Below, in pieces: positions 55,502 to 64,000 of a stretch of 64,000 bases of DNA. Numbering within the stretch: position 1 is the first letter of the stretch; each line of letters starts with the position of its first letter. The DNA comes from AR5 sp041499965 (GTDB lineage Bacteria > Methylomirabilota > Methylomirabilia > Rokubacteriales > CSP1-6), in NCBI GenBank assembly GCA_041499965.1, contig JBGQLG010000001.1, forward strand, positions 1 through 64,000, written 5' to 3'. A program made the translations under genes and the position numbers. The notes beneath the pieces were generated by a model. That model did no database searches, had not been told where the DNA came from, and saw only the letters and a list, made by a program, of their open reading frames with translations.

Positions 55502-58431
55502 GCCCGCCCCTTCTCCGGTCCCGCGGCCGGCGCGGGCGAGGCCCGGACGACCTTGCGCAGATAGGTGACGCCGGGCCGCGTGCCCAGCTCCTCGAGGACG
55601 TGATACGCCCGGGGCGAGTGGGTCAGCTTGCTCACCGTGCTGCCCTCGTCCTTGAGGTTGCCGAACGTGATCGCCTGAGTCGGGCAGGTCTGCTGGCAGG
55701 CGGTCAGGATGTCGCCGTCGCGCACCCCGCGGTTCTCGTCCCGCGCGTGGTCCTTGCCGGCCGCGATGCGCTGGATGCACATCGTGCACTTCTCCATGAC
55801 GCCGAGCTGGCGCACCGTCACGTCGGGGTTGAGCTGGATCTCGAGCGGCGCCGGGATCTCGTAGTTCCACCAGTTGAACCGCCGCACGTGATACGGGCAG
55901 TTGTTGCCGCAGTAGCGGGTGCCGACGCAGCGGTTGTAGACCTGGCCGTTCAGGCCTTCCTCCGTGCGGTAAGCCGCGAAGACCGGGCACACCGGCTCGC
56001 ACGGCGCGACCTCACAGTGCTGGCAGAACATCGGCAGGAACATGTTGTGCGGCTGGGCCCGATCACCCTCGGCCCAGCGCTCCAGGCGCAACCAGTGCAC
56101 CTGCCGGCCGTAGGCGGCCTCGGCCTTGCCGACCACCGGCACGTTGTTCTCGGCCTGGCAGGCCACCGCGCACGCCTGGCAGCCGATGCAGGCGTCGACG
56201 TCCACCGTCATGCCCCAGCGGTAGCTGCGGTACTGCTGGTCGGTGTACATGCTCTGGTGGCCAGGCGACTCGCCGCGGCCACGCAGGGCGTCCTCGCGGG
56301 CCCGGCCGAGCTCGACGTGCTGGGCGATCTCGCGCTGATCCTGATCGTGCGTCGCCTGCAGGAGCGCCAGCGGCCGGCGCGCGCCGGTCCGGGTCAGCGT
56401 CACCTTCACCGAGAGGAAGCTCGGGGCGCCCGACACGGCGTCCGCTTCGGCGGGCAGCAGCGCCATCGGGTTGGTCGGCGCGGTCGCCGGCACATACTTC
56501 AGACGCACGTGATAGGGCGCGTAGTGATGGCCGATCGGGATCGCCACCGCGCCCGGGTGGATCGACGGCGACAGGTAGGCCGGCACCTCGATGGCGCCGT
56601 GGGGCGAGGTCACCTTCACGACATCGCCCTGACGGATGCCCAGCCGCGCCGCCGTCTGCGCGTTGATCTCGACCCACGGATCCCACGCGACCTGCGTCAT
56701 CGGGTCCGGCACTTCCTGCAGCCAGGCCCGGGTCGCGCTGCGGCCGTCGTAGAAGCGGAGCGAGGGATAGGCCAGGAGCGCGAAGCCGTCGGCGGGCCCG
56801 GCGAGCTTCGCCGTGGCGCCGTCGAGGCGCTCGAGCTTGGGGGTCACGCTCACCGCCGCCGCCACGACGTCGTGCCAGACACCGCCCTGCTGCAGCGCGG
56901 CCTCCCACTGCCCCTTCACCACCGGCTCCCACGCCGCCTTCAGATACTGCTCGAAGGTGGGCCAGGGCAGCGGGCCCTTGCCCTCCTCGGTGCCGAGCGC
57001 CGAGCGGCCCGCGACGAGCAGGACGTCGCCCATCGGCCGCGCCTCACGGATGGGCTTCATCGTCGGCTGCATCAGGCCCAGCACGCCCTCGTGGGGCGCG
57101 TAGTCGCCCCACGCCTCCAGCCAGTGCGTGTCGGGCAGCACCAGGTGGGCCAGCGCCGTTGTCTCGTCGGGCAGGTTCGCGAAGCTGACGACGAACGGCA
57201 CCTTGCCGATCGCCTCGGCGACCTTGAGCCCACCGGGCAGCGCGAACGCGGGATTCACACCCGGACCGAGCACCAGCACGCCGATCTCGCCGGCGGCCAT
57301 CGCCTGCACCAGCTTGGCCACGTCCGCGTAGGGCGTGACCCGGCCATAGGCGTGATCGGGACCGAAGCGGACGGTCTTGCCGACGTTGCCGGCGACCGCG
57401 TTGAGCAGATTGATCGCCACCTGCAGCTGGGTGGCCTGGCTGCCGGTCACGGCGACGCCGCCCCCGACCGCCAGGCCCGGCCTGGCGCCCGCGAAGGTCT
57501 TGGCGATGTGGTGCAGCGTCTCCAGCGGCACGCCGCTGTCCTCGGCGACCTTCCGGGGATCGACGCCCGCGACCGCCTCGCCGTAGCGCTGGTCAGCGAC
57601 CACGCCGCCCGCGAGCATCAGCTTGAGCACCGCCAGTGCGACCGCGGCCTCGGTGCCGGGGGCGTTGCGCACCCACTCGTCGGCGTTGGATCCGGTCAGC
57701 GACTGCCGCGGCTCCACGTGGATGAAGGTACCGGCCTTGCCCTCGCGGAAGGTGTGCATGCGGGCGTAGCCGCGCGCGGCCTGGCCGTTGGAGATCCACG
57801 TCTCCAGGAAGTCGGCGCCGAAGGACAGGATGACCTCGGCGTCCTCGAAGGCATGGTACGGCACGGCGTCGCGCCCGAAGGTCTGACGGTTGGCGGCGCG
57901 GATCGCCTCGTAGGCGAACGGCTCCAGCGTCACCCGCGGCCGGCCGCCGAGGGCCTGGGCGAAGCGGTCCAGCAGGGCGCCGAGGCTGCCGCTCTCCAGC
58001 TGGCTCACCACGGCCAGCGCGCGAGGCTTGCTCTTGACCGCGGCCAGCTGGTCGCTGAAGAGCTTGATCGCGTCGTCCCACTCGATGGCCTTGAAGGCGT
58101 CGCCGTCGCGGCGCTGGGGCTTGGCGAACCGGTCGGGATGGTAGAGCCCCTGCAACGCGGCCTGGCCGCGGGCGCAGAGCGAGCCGTGGTTGACCGGATG
58201 ATCCGGGTTGCCCTCGAGCTTGACGACCCGTCCCTCGCGATTGCGGGCGAGCACACCGCACCCGGCCGGACACTCGCGGCACACCGTCGCGAACCAGGCG
58301 GCGACGCCCGGCACAAGCTGCTCGTTGGGCACGACGAGCGGCAGGATCTGCTCGGTCGCCTGCTGGCAACCGGCCGTCGCCGCGGTCGCGCCCGTTGTCG
58401 CCACGATCTTGAAGAAGTCGCGCCGGTTCAT
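55498..58431 (-). CDS. actB: alternative complex III molybdopterin-like/iron-sulfur subunit ActB
   Basis: 977 aa. Tat signal MNRRDFFKIVATTGATAATAGC, an N-terminal 4Fe-4S-like motif CRECPAGC...CARG, a molybdopterin-oxidoreductase-like region to about residue 730 (no cofactor is bound in characterised ActB), then a ferredoxin domain: CIGCQACAVACQ, CQHCEVAPCEPVCP, CGNNCP and CTMCIQRI...CQQTCP for four clusters. It passes electrons between quinol and cytochromes and faces the periplasm. Confidence 0.95.
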   Translation of the reverse strand: MNRRDFFKIVATTGATAATAGCQQATEQILPLVVPNEQLVPGVAAWFATVCRECPAGCGVLARNREGRVVKLEGNPDHPVNHGSLCARGQAALQGLYHPDRFAKPQRRDGDAFKAIEWDDAIKLFSDQLAAVKSKPRALAVVSQLESGSLGALLDRFAQALGGRPRVTLEPFAYEAIRAANRQTFGRDAVPYHAFEDAEVILSFGADFLETWISNGQAARGYARMHTFREGKAGTFIHVEPRQSLTGSNADEWVRNAPGTEAAVALAVLKLMLAGGVVADQRYGEAVAGVDPRKVAEDSGVPLETLHHIAKTFAGARPGLAVGGGVAVTGSQATQLQVAINLLNAVAGNVGKTVRFGPDHAYGRVTPYADVAKLVQAMAAGEIGVLVLGPGVNPAFALPGGLKVAEAIGKVPFVVSFANLPDETTALAHLVLPDTHWLEAWGDYAPHEGVLGLMQPTMKPIREARPMGDVLLVAGRSALGTEEGKGPLPWPTFEQYLKAAWEPVVKGQWEAALQQGGVWHDVVAAAVSVTPKLERLDGATAKLAGPADGFALLAYPSLRFYDGRSATRAWLQEVPDPMTQVAWDPWVEINAQTAARLGIRQGDVVKVTSPHGAIEVPAYLSPSIHPGAVAIPIGHHYAPYHVRLKYVPATAPTNPMALLPAEADAVSGAPSFLSVKVTLTRTGARRPLALLQATHDQDQREIAQHVELGRAREDALRGRGESPGHQSMYTDQQYRSYRWGMTVDVDACIGCQACAVACQAENNVPVVGKAEAAYGRQVHWLRLERWAEGDRAQPHNMFLPMFCQHCEVAPCEPVCPVFAAYRTEEGLNGQVYNRCVGTRYCGNNCPYHVRRFNWWNYEIPAPLEIQLNPDVTVRQLGVMEKCTMCIQRIAAGKDHARDENRGVRDGDILTACQQTCPTQAITFGNLKDEGSTVSKLTHSPRAYHVLEELGTRPGVTYLRKVVRASPAPAAGPEKGRA

Positions 58432-58468
58432 GAGCGTCGTCTCCAGCTCGCGGGGACCCGCCGCGCCA

Positions 58469-59056
58469 TCAGTGGTGGCACATCACGCAGTCCAGCGGCG
58501 CGTGCATGCCGCGGGTGGCGTTCTGCTGGCGATGGCAGTCGACGCACCAGCCCATCGACAGCGGCGGCGGTGCCGGGCGCAGGCCCGCCAGGTTCAGCAT
58601 GTCGTTGACGAGCGTGGGACCGGTGCTCGCGCTGACGGTGGTCATCGTCTCCACCGGGCCGTGACACGTCTGGCAGCGCAGCTCGGCCCGGATGTGCGCC
58701 TTGTGCGGAAAGTGCGTGAACTCCGGCAGCTTGTAGACGCGGGCCCACGGGATCGACTGCTGCTTGGCCGCGAACTCGGCCAGCTTCTTGATCTCGGGCT
58801 TGTCGGCGGCGACGATCTTGTGACAGCCCATGCAGCGCTCCACCGACGGAATGCCGGCGTATTCGGAGCGGCGGGCGTCGGCGTGGCAGTACTGACAATC
58901 GATCTTGTAGGTCTGCACGTGCACGCTGTGCGGAAAATTGATCGGCTGCACGGATGGCTTGGCGAGAGCCGGTTGGCGGCTCCAGGAGGATACGGCGAAG
59001 AACAGCAGAACCGCGAGGAGCACGACGGCCGCCGCTCCTACGCCCGCCTTCCTCAT
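58469..59056 (-). CDS. actA: alternative complex III pentahaem cytochrome ActA
   Basis: 195 aa. One N-terminal membrane anchor, then five CxxCH haem motifs: CQYCH (C54), CMGCH (C75), CQTCH (C128), CVDCH (C171), CVMCH (C190), plus further histidines as ligands. First act gene, ATG at 59056 with GGAGG about 14 bases upstream. Accepts electrons from ActB in the periplasm. Confidence 0.94.
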   Translation of the reverse strand: MRKAGVGAAAVVLLAVLLFFAVSSWSRQPALAKPSVQPINFPHSVHVQTYKIDCQYCHADARRSEYAGIPSVERCMGCHKIVAADKPEIKKLAEFAAKQQSIPWARVYKLPEFTHFPHKAHIRAELRCQTCHGPVETMTTVSASTGPTLVNDMLNLAGLRPAPPPLSMGWCVDCHRQQNATRGMHAPLDCVMCHH

Positions 59057-59101
59057 CGACAGTCGGGTGACCTCCTGCTGGGGTTCGGCGATTGCTCGTG
59101 A

Positions 59102-59131
59102 ACCATATCACTTGGCGCCTTGAAACGTCAA
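59102..59131 (-). promoter_or_regulatory. sigma70-type promoter for actA-actF
   Basis: Minus strand: TTGACG at 59131-59126, 18-base spacer, TATGGT at 59107-59102 with a TG extension (TGATATGGT). It is the best promoter match in the window and lies in the gap between the hemL stop and actA, leaving about a 40-base leader. Confidence 0.65.
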
Positions 59132-59144
59132 CACAACTCCGTCG

Positions 59145-60421
<1,277 letters not shown>

Positions 60422-60425
<4 letters not shown>

Positions 60426-60871
60426 TCGACAAGCTCCATGGCGGCGAAGTCACGGCGGGTCGCGTCCCAGCGAAACGCGGCCACCGCCTCGGCCACGCCC
60501 CCCACGACCGAGGTCACGACGTAGACGGCGCCCGGATACGCCGGCTCGCCGCCCATGACGGCCTGGCGGCGGTCCGTCTCGGAGAAGTAGGCGCCCGCGT
60601 CGACGTGGGAGTGATAGATCACCGCCACGCCGAACCCCTGGTGCTCGAGGTCGCCGATGCGCAGCAGGTCCTTGGGATCGATGTAGTACGCCGTGCGCGC
60701 GTCCCGGGGATAGCGCTCGGGGTCCCGGGCGTGCAGCTCGTTCTGCGCGTTGCGGCAGCGCAGGAGCCGGCGCTCGTCACCGCGGCTCAGGACGACGCCG
60801 CAGGATTCGAAGGGATACTCCTCCACGGCCTGGGCGCGGATGGTCTCCAGCTCGGCTCCGCTCAGGACCAT
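60422..60871 (-). CDS. JAMM-family metallopeptidase (Mec-like)
   Basis: 149 aa. Complete JAMM zinc signature: E22 in YPFESCGVVLS, then YHSHVDAGAYFSETD giving H87, H89, S97, D100 with the exact H-x-H-x7-S-x2-D spacing. Prokaryotic relatives (Mec in mycobacteria, QbsD in Pseudomonas) cut after the di-glycine of a sulfur-carrier protein, freeing cysteine or trimming a C-terminal tail. Start overlaps the carrier gene by ten bases. Confidence 0.92.
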
Positions 60872-61143
60872 GCGCCCCCGGCCAGTGCGGGAATGATCGC
60901 GACCTCGTCCCCGTCCTTCAGGGGCGTGCCCAGTCCGGCGAGCCCGTCGATGGGCTCGCTGTTGACGTACACCGCGACGTGCTGGTGCACCTGCCCCGCC
61001 TCGTTGCGCACGAGGCCCTTGAGGCCGCCGTAGGTGCGCTCCAGCTCGTCCAGCAGCGCGCCCACGGTGGGCGCGCTCACGTCGACCCGGTCGCGATTCG
61101 CCGTGGCCCGTCGGAACGGCGTCGGAATGTACACGGTCGCCAT
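60862..61143 (-). CDS. CysO/MoaD-like sulfur-carrier protein with C-terminal tail after Gly-Gly
   Basis: 93 aa ubiquitin-like fold: MATVYIPTPFRRATANRD, TVGALLDELERTYGG, VNSEPIDGLAG and LKDGDEVAIIPALAGG. Mature carriers end at Gly-Gly; here GG (89-90) is followed by Ala-Trp-Ser, so removal of three residues is needed. Neighbouring JAMM peptidase and cysteine synthase point to CysO-type cysteine synthesis rather than molybdopterin. The extra residues are encoded by the overlap with the JAMM start. Confidence 0.9.
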   Translation of the reverse strand: MATVYIPTPFRRATANRDRVDVSAPTVGALLDELERTYGGLKGLVRNEAGQVHQHVAVYVNSEPIDGLAGLGTPLKDGDEVAIIPALAGGAWS

Positions 61144-61448
61144 GTGTAGGTGGGGGGCCCCGAGATGCCCCCCCACACCCCCCCGGCGGCTCGCGGCGCC
61201 CCGGCGAAGTCGTGGCGCCTCTCGATCACCGCCTCATTCGTTCCTTGTTCGACCGTTCGATTCCTCGTGCGACTATTCGATCGGGGCGCCCGGCCGAGCC
61301 GTGGCGCCCCTCGGTCACACCCCCCACGACTCGCGCGTCGATCGGCGTGCCCTGATGCAGCGGTCGCGTGCTCGTCCTCACTCCTCGATGCTCCTCGCGC
61401 GCAGGGGGACCGCAGACGATCGCGGCGGCGTCCACGTGCTGCGACAGT
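61144..61448. other. 305-base gap with G-rich hairpin and direct repeats
   Basis: No gene I can support. On the minus strand it holds GGGGGGG-TGT-GGGGGGG close to the sulfur-carrier start, and TGGGGGG (61151-61157) can pair with CCCCCCA (61169-61175). Two copies of an imperfect 36-base motif (61194-61230 and 61283-61319, core CGTGGCGCC) flank a short stretch with CGTTCGATTC and CTATTCGATC. No promoter matches consensus well. Confidence 0.6.
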
Positions 61449-62363
61449 CTAGCCCAGGCTCAAATAGCGTTCGCCGGTGTCGGGCAGGATCGTGACCACC
61501 GTCTGGTCGGGGCGCAGCTCGGCGGCCACGCGGCAGGCCGCGAAGGCGGCGGCGCCCGAGGAGATGCCGGCCAGCACGCCCTCCTCGCGGCCCAGTCGCT
61601 TGGACCATGCCACGGCGTCCTCGTCGCTGACCGTGATGATGCGATCCAGGATCGCGCGGTTCAGCACGCCGGGGACGAACGACGCGCCGATGCCGTGGAT
61701 CCCGTGCGGCCGGAATCGCCCGCCCGAGAGCACCGGCGACTTGGCCGGCTCCACGGCGACCACCTGCACGGCCGGCAGCTTGGCCTTCAGCACCTCGCCC
61801 ACGCCCGTGATCGTGCCCCCGGTGCCGACGCCGGCCACGAACGCGTCGAGGCGACCGCTCACCGCGTCGAGGATCTCGATCGCCGTCGTCCGCCGGTGGA
61901 TCTCCGGGTTGGCGGGATTCAGGAACTGCTGGGGGACGAAGTACTCCGGATGCTGGCGGCCGAGCTCCTCGGCGGCGAAGACGGCACCGCTCATGCCCTC
62001 GATGGCCGGGGTCAGGTGGATCTCGGCGCCGAAGCGCGCGAACAGTCGCTGGCGCTCGACGCTCATGTCCTCGGGCATGGTGAGGATCAGCCGGTAGCCC
62101 TTCACGGCGGCGACCATCGCCAGCCCGATCCCGGTATTGCCGCTGGTCGGCTCCACGATCGTGGCCCCCGGCGCCAGCACGCCCCGCTGCTCGGCGTCCT
62201 CGACCATCGCCGCCGCGATCCGGTCCTTGACGCTGCCACCGGGATTGCGCGACTCCAGCTTGGCCAGCACCCGGGCGCCGCCGGGCTCCGGCAATCGCCG
62301 CAGCCGCACGAGCGGCGTGCCCCCGATCAGGTCGATCACCGACTCCGCGATCTTGTCCGTCAT
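61449..62363 (-). CDS. cysteine synthase (CysK/CysM family)
   Basis: 304 aa PLP enzyme: LIGGTPLVRLRRL, ESRNPGGSVKDRIA with the PLP lysine, EPTSGNTGIGLAMVAA and AGVGTGGTITGVGEVLK. QQFLNPANPEIHRRTT resembles O-acetylserine-type CysK more than mycobacterial CysM. With the adjacent carrier and JAMM protease it would load sulfur from the carrier onto serine ester. Three bases-level spacing to the Rrf2 gene upstream suggests one transcript. Confidence 0.94.
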   Translation of the reverse strand: MTDKIAESVIDLIGGTPLVRLRRLPEPGGARVLAKLESRNPGGSVKDRIAAAMVEDAEQRGVLAPGATIVEPTSGNTGIGLAMVAAVKGYRLILTMPEDMSVERQRLFARFGAEIHLTPAIEGMSGAVFAAEELGRQHPEYFVPQQFLNPANPEIHRRTTAIEILDAVSGRLDAFVAGVGTGGTITGVGEVLKAKLPAVQVVAVEPAKSPVLSGGRFRPHGIHGIGASFVPGVLNRAILDRIITVSDEDAVAWSKRLGREEGVLAGISSGAAAFAACRVAAELRPDQTVVTILPDTGERYLSLG

Positions 62364-62369
62364 GGCTCC

Positions 62370-62810
62370 TTAGATGTGGTACATGGGCCGAGCGGATCCC
62401 CGGCGCTGCTCGGCCCGGGCGACCAGGTCGCCGAGCGTCCAGCGATCGACGACCCCCGCCACCGCCTCGCCGATCTCGTCCCACAGCTCGCCGAGGTCGT
62501 GCTCGTGGCTCCCGCGGCGCCGCCCCTGCGGTCCGCCCTCGAAGGGCGCGCTGCCCCCCTCCACCGCGCGCAACACCACCCCCACCGTGATCTCGTCGGG
62601 CGACTTGGTGAGATGGTACCCCCCGGTCGATCCGCGCTTGGAGGTGAGGAGCCCGGCCCGCTTGAGCGCGAGCAGGACCTGCTCCAGATACCGCTGCGGG
62701 ATGGCCTGACGGGTCGCGATCTCCTGGATGGGCACCAGCGGCCGCCCGCGATGCAAGGCGAGGTCGAGCATCGCCTTGACCGCGTACTCCCCCTTGGCCG
62801 AGATGCGCAT
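62370..62810 (-). CDS. Rrf2-family regulator, cysteine-free (CymR-like)
   Basis: 146 aa. N-terminal winged helix MRISAKGEYAVKAMLDLAL, IQEIATRQAIPQRYLEQVLLALKRAGLL, and SKRGSTGGYHLTKSPDEITVG; the latter is the Rrf2 wing. No cysteine occurs in the whole protein, so it cannot hold an IscR-type Fe-S cluster. CymR, a cysteine-free-type Rrf2 protein in Bacillus, senses cysteine status by binding CysK; a cysteine synthase gene six bases away makes that model plausible. Confidence 0.92.
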   Translation of the reverse strand: MRISAKGEYAVKAMLDLALHRGRPLVPIQEIATRQAIPQRYLEQVLLALKRAGLLTSKRGSTGGYHLTKSPDEITVGVVLRAVEGGSAPFEGGPQGRRRGSHEHDLGELWDEIGEAVAGVVDRWTLGDLVARAEQRRGSARPMYHI

Positions 62811-62817
62811 GCGGTGC

Positions 62818-63807
62818 TCAGCGCCGGTGCGTGCCGCGCTCGAGCAGGCGCGCGGCGTCCTTGGCGAAGTAGGTGATGACGATGTCGGCGCCGGCCCGGC
62901 GGATGCCGGTGAGCGACTCCATGATCGCGCGCTCCTCGTCGAGCCAGCCGAGCTGCCCGGCCGCCCGGATCATCGCGTACTCCCCCGACACCGAGTAGGC
63001 GGCCAGCGGCACGCCGAACTCGGCCTTGGCCCGCGAGATGACGTCCAGGTACGGCAGCGCCGGCTTCACCATGACGATGTCGGCGCCCTCGTCGAGATCC
63101 AGCGCGATCTCGCGCATCGCCTCCTGGACGTTGGCCGGATCCATCTGGTACGAGCGCCGGTCGCCGAACTGCGGCGTGGAGTCCGCCGCCTCCCGGAAGG
63201 GACCATAGAACACCGACGCGTACTTCGCCGAGTACGCCATGATCGGCGTATCGAGCAGGGTGGCCTCGTCGAGCGCCTCCCGGATGGCGGCCACCCGGCC
63301 GTCCATCATGTCGGAGGGCGCGACGATGTCGGCGCCGGCCTCGGCGTGCGAGACCGCGGTCCGCGCCAGCAGCTCCAGCGTGGGATCGTTGCGGACGGCG
63401 CCGTCCTCGACGACGCCGCAGTGGCCGTGGCTCGTGTACTCGCACAGGCACACGTCGGTGATGACGAGCAGGTCGGGCACGGTGTCCTTCACCGCCCGCA
63501 CCGCCTGCTGCACGATGCCGTCGTCGGCGTACGCCTCGGTGCCGCGGGGGTCCTTCTCCTCGGGGAGGCCGAAGAGGAGCACGGCGGGAATGCCCATGCC
63601 GGCGGCGTCCTTGCATTCCTTGACCAGCTCGTCCACCGAGAGGCGGTGCTGGCCCGGCATCGGCCCGATCGGCGCGCGGACGCCCCGGCCGTGGACGACG
63701 AAGAGCGGATAGACGAGATCGTCGACGGCCAGCGTGGTCTCGCGCACCAGCGTGCGCAGCAGGCTCTTCTCGCGCAGCCGCCGGGGGCGGAACATCGGAT
63801 GCGGCAT
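62818..63807 (-). CDS. hemB: porphobilinogen synthase
   Basis: 329 aa from ATG at 63807 behind GGAGGAG. Zinc-site cysteines DVCLCEYTSHGHCG, catalytic lysines in MAYSAKYAS and MVKPALPYLD, and YSVSGEYAMIRAAGQLGW. Condenses two 5-aminolevulinates. ATG shares a base with the hemD stop; the Rrf2 gene follows after seven bases. Confidence 0.97.
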   Translation of the reverse strand: MPHPMFRPRRLREKSLLRTLVRETTLAVDDLVYPLFVVHGRGVRAPIGPMPGQHRLSVDELVKECKDAAGMGIPAVLLFGLPEEKDPRGTEAYADDGIVQQAVRAVKDTVPDLLVITDVCLCEYTSHGHCGVVEDGAVRNDPTLELLARTAVSHAEAGADIVAPSDMMDGRVAAIREALDEATLLDTPIMAYSAKYASVFYGPFREAADSTPQFGDRRSYQMDPANVQEAMREIALDLDEGADIVMVKPALPYLDVISRAKAEFGVPLAAYSVSGEYAMIRAAGQLGWLDEERAIMESLTGIRRAGADIVITYFAKDAARLLERGTHRR

Positions 63808-64000
63808 CACACACTCCTCCTGGCGCGACGGCCGGGGCCGCGCGGGATGCGGGCGAAGTGCTCGACGAGCGCCCGCGCCAGCGCGGGGATCGTGTACTCG
63901 CTCGGCATGACGTCGGTGGTCATCCCGTACTCGGCGGCGGTGGCGGCCGTGATCGGCCCGATCGAGGCGATCGTCGGCCGGCCCAGCCAGTCGCGGCGCT
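63807..64000 (-). CDS. hemD: uroporphyrinogen-III synthase C-terminus (cut by window edge)
   Basis: Only about 63 C-terminal residues are in the window. TIASIGPITAATAAEYGM and the following PSEYTIPALARALVEHF match HemD C-termini, and the position directly before hemB supports it. It cyclises hydroxymethylbilane to uroporphyrinogen III. Whether it is fused to a methyltransferase (CobA/HemX style) is not visible. Confidence 0.85.
   Translation of the reverse strand, partial: RRDWLGRPTIASIGPITAATAAEYGMTTDVMPSEYTIPALARALVEHFARIPRGPGRRARRSV

Noticed and set aside
55498..58431. Nitrate reductase or formate dehydrogenase for the molybdopterin-like protein
   Set aside because: Gene order actA-F with a pentahaem cytochrome, NrfD-type membrane subunit and DUF3341 protein is that of alternative complex III.
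55600..58608. A 1002-codon plus-strand frame opposite actB
   Set aside because: Composition artefact of GC-rich DNA; the minus strand encodes a Tat-signal protein with complete Fe-S motifs.
60862..61143. Molybdopterin MoaD identity for the carrier, since moaA and moeA are in the window
   Set aside because: moaA and moeA are about 29 kb and 9 kb away; its direct neighbours are a JAMM peptidase and cysteine synthase, and it has a tail after Gly-Gly.

Overview
This window is very GC-rich (about 70 percent by eye), gene-dense bacterial chromosome. Nearly every gene sits on the minus strand, and most neighbours overlap by 1 to 10 bases. The gene set comprises a fused two-subunit 2-oxoacid:ferredoxin oxidoreductase, alternative complex III, HslUV, LutABC beside GlcDEF, a chlorite-dismutase-family protein and a CysO/JAMM pair. 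This fits an uncultivated aerobic or facultative Gram-negative-type lineage such as Rokubacteria/Methylomirabilota. That placement is an inference from gene style; no rRNA is present. I see no CRISPR array, phage, transposase or origin.

Layout. (1) 1-6508: a Memo-family protein, an M20 peptidase, a GroES-like small protein, RmuC and a TIGR02757 protein on the minus strand; aspartate dehydrogenase and a methyltransferase diverge on the plus strand. (2) 6527-6734: a hairpin and a long imperfect palindrome between convergent genes. (3) 6785-16848: an uncharacterised 206-aa protein, thioredoxin reductase, then a glcD-glcE-glcF-cupin-lutA-lutB-lutC-DUF2203-HAD string that looks like glycolate/lactate oxidation. 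(4) 17076-27818: korAB, a CBS-domain protein and a LysR regulator divergent from gltBD, so two 2-oxoglutarate-using enzyme systems flank one regulatory zone. (5) 27815-35239: a secreted DUF4124-like protein, a possible transporter remnant, a membrane acyltransferase, a PPOX-fold protein, a chlorite-dismutase-family protein, MoaA, a TIGR03960-type radical SAM protein, Lgt and an N-terminally short metallo-beta-lactamase-fold protein. (6) 35250-35555: tRNA-Gly, tRNA-Cys, tRNA-Leu. (7) 35603-51879: a long tightly packed housekeeping run transcribed moeA, ybgF-like, dprA, topA, xerC, hslV, hslU, argB, argD, argF, argG, comB, pgsA, plsY, gpsA, galT. (8) 52014-59131: the actABCDEF operon with a good sigma70-type promoter and tandem hairpins at its end. 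(9) 59145-64000: hemD, hemB, an Rrf2 regulator, cysteine synthase, a CysO-like sulfur carrier, a JAMM peptidase and hemL, interleaving haem and cysteine biosynthesis.

How it fits together. The act operon would oxidise quinol and pass electrons to cytochrome c. The GlcDEF and LutABC sets feed electrons from 2-hydroxyacids into the chain. KorAB links 2-oxoglutarate to ferredoxin and GltBD uses 2-oxoglutarate for ammonia assimilation. The hem genes supply haem for the cytochromes. The most unusual local system is the CysO-like carrier, which ends in Gly-Gly plus three extra residues encoded in its overlap with the adjacent JAMM peptidase gene. Only two stretches longer than 300 bases lack a confident gene: 61144-61448, and 28211-28621 with its transporter-like remnant.
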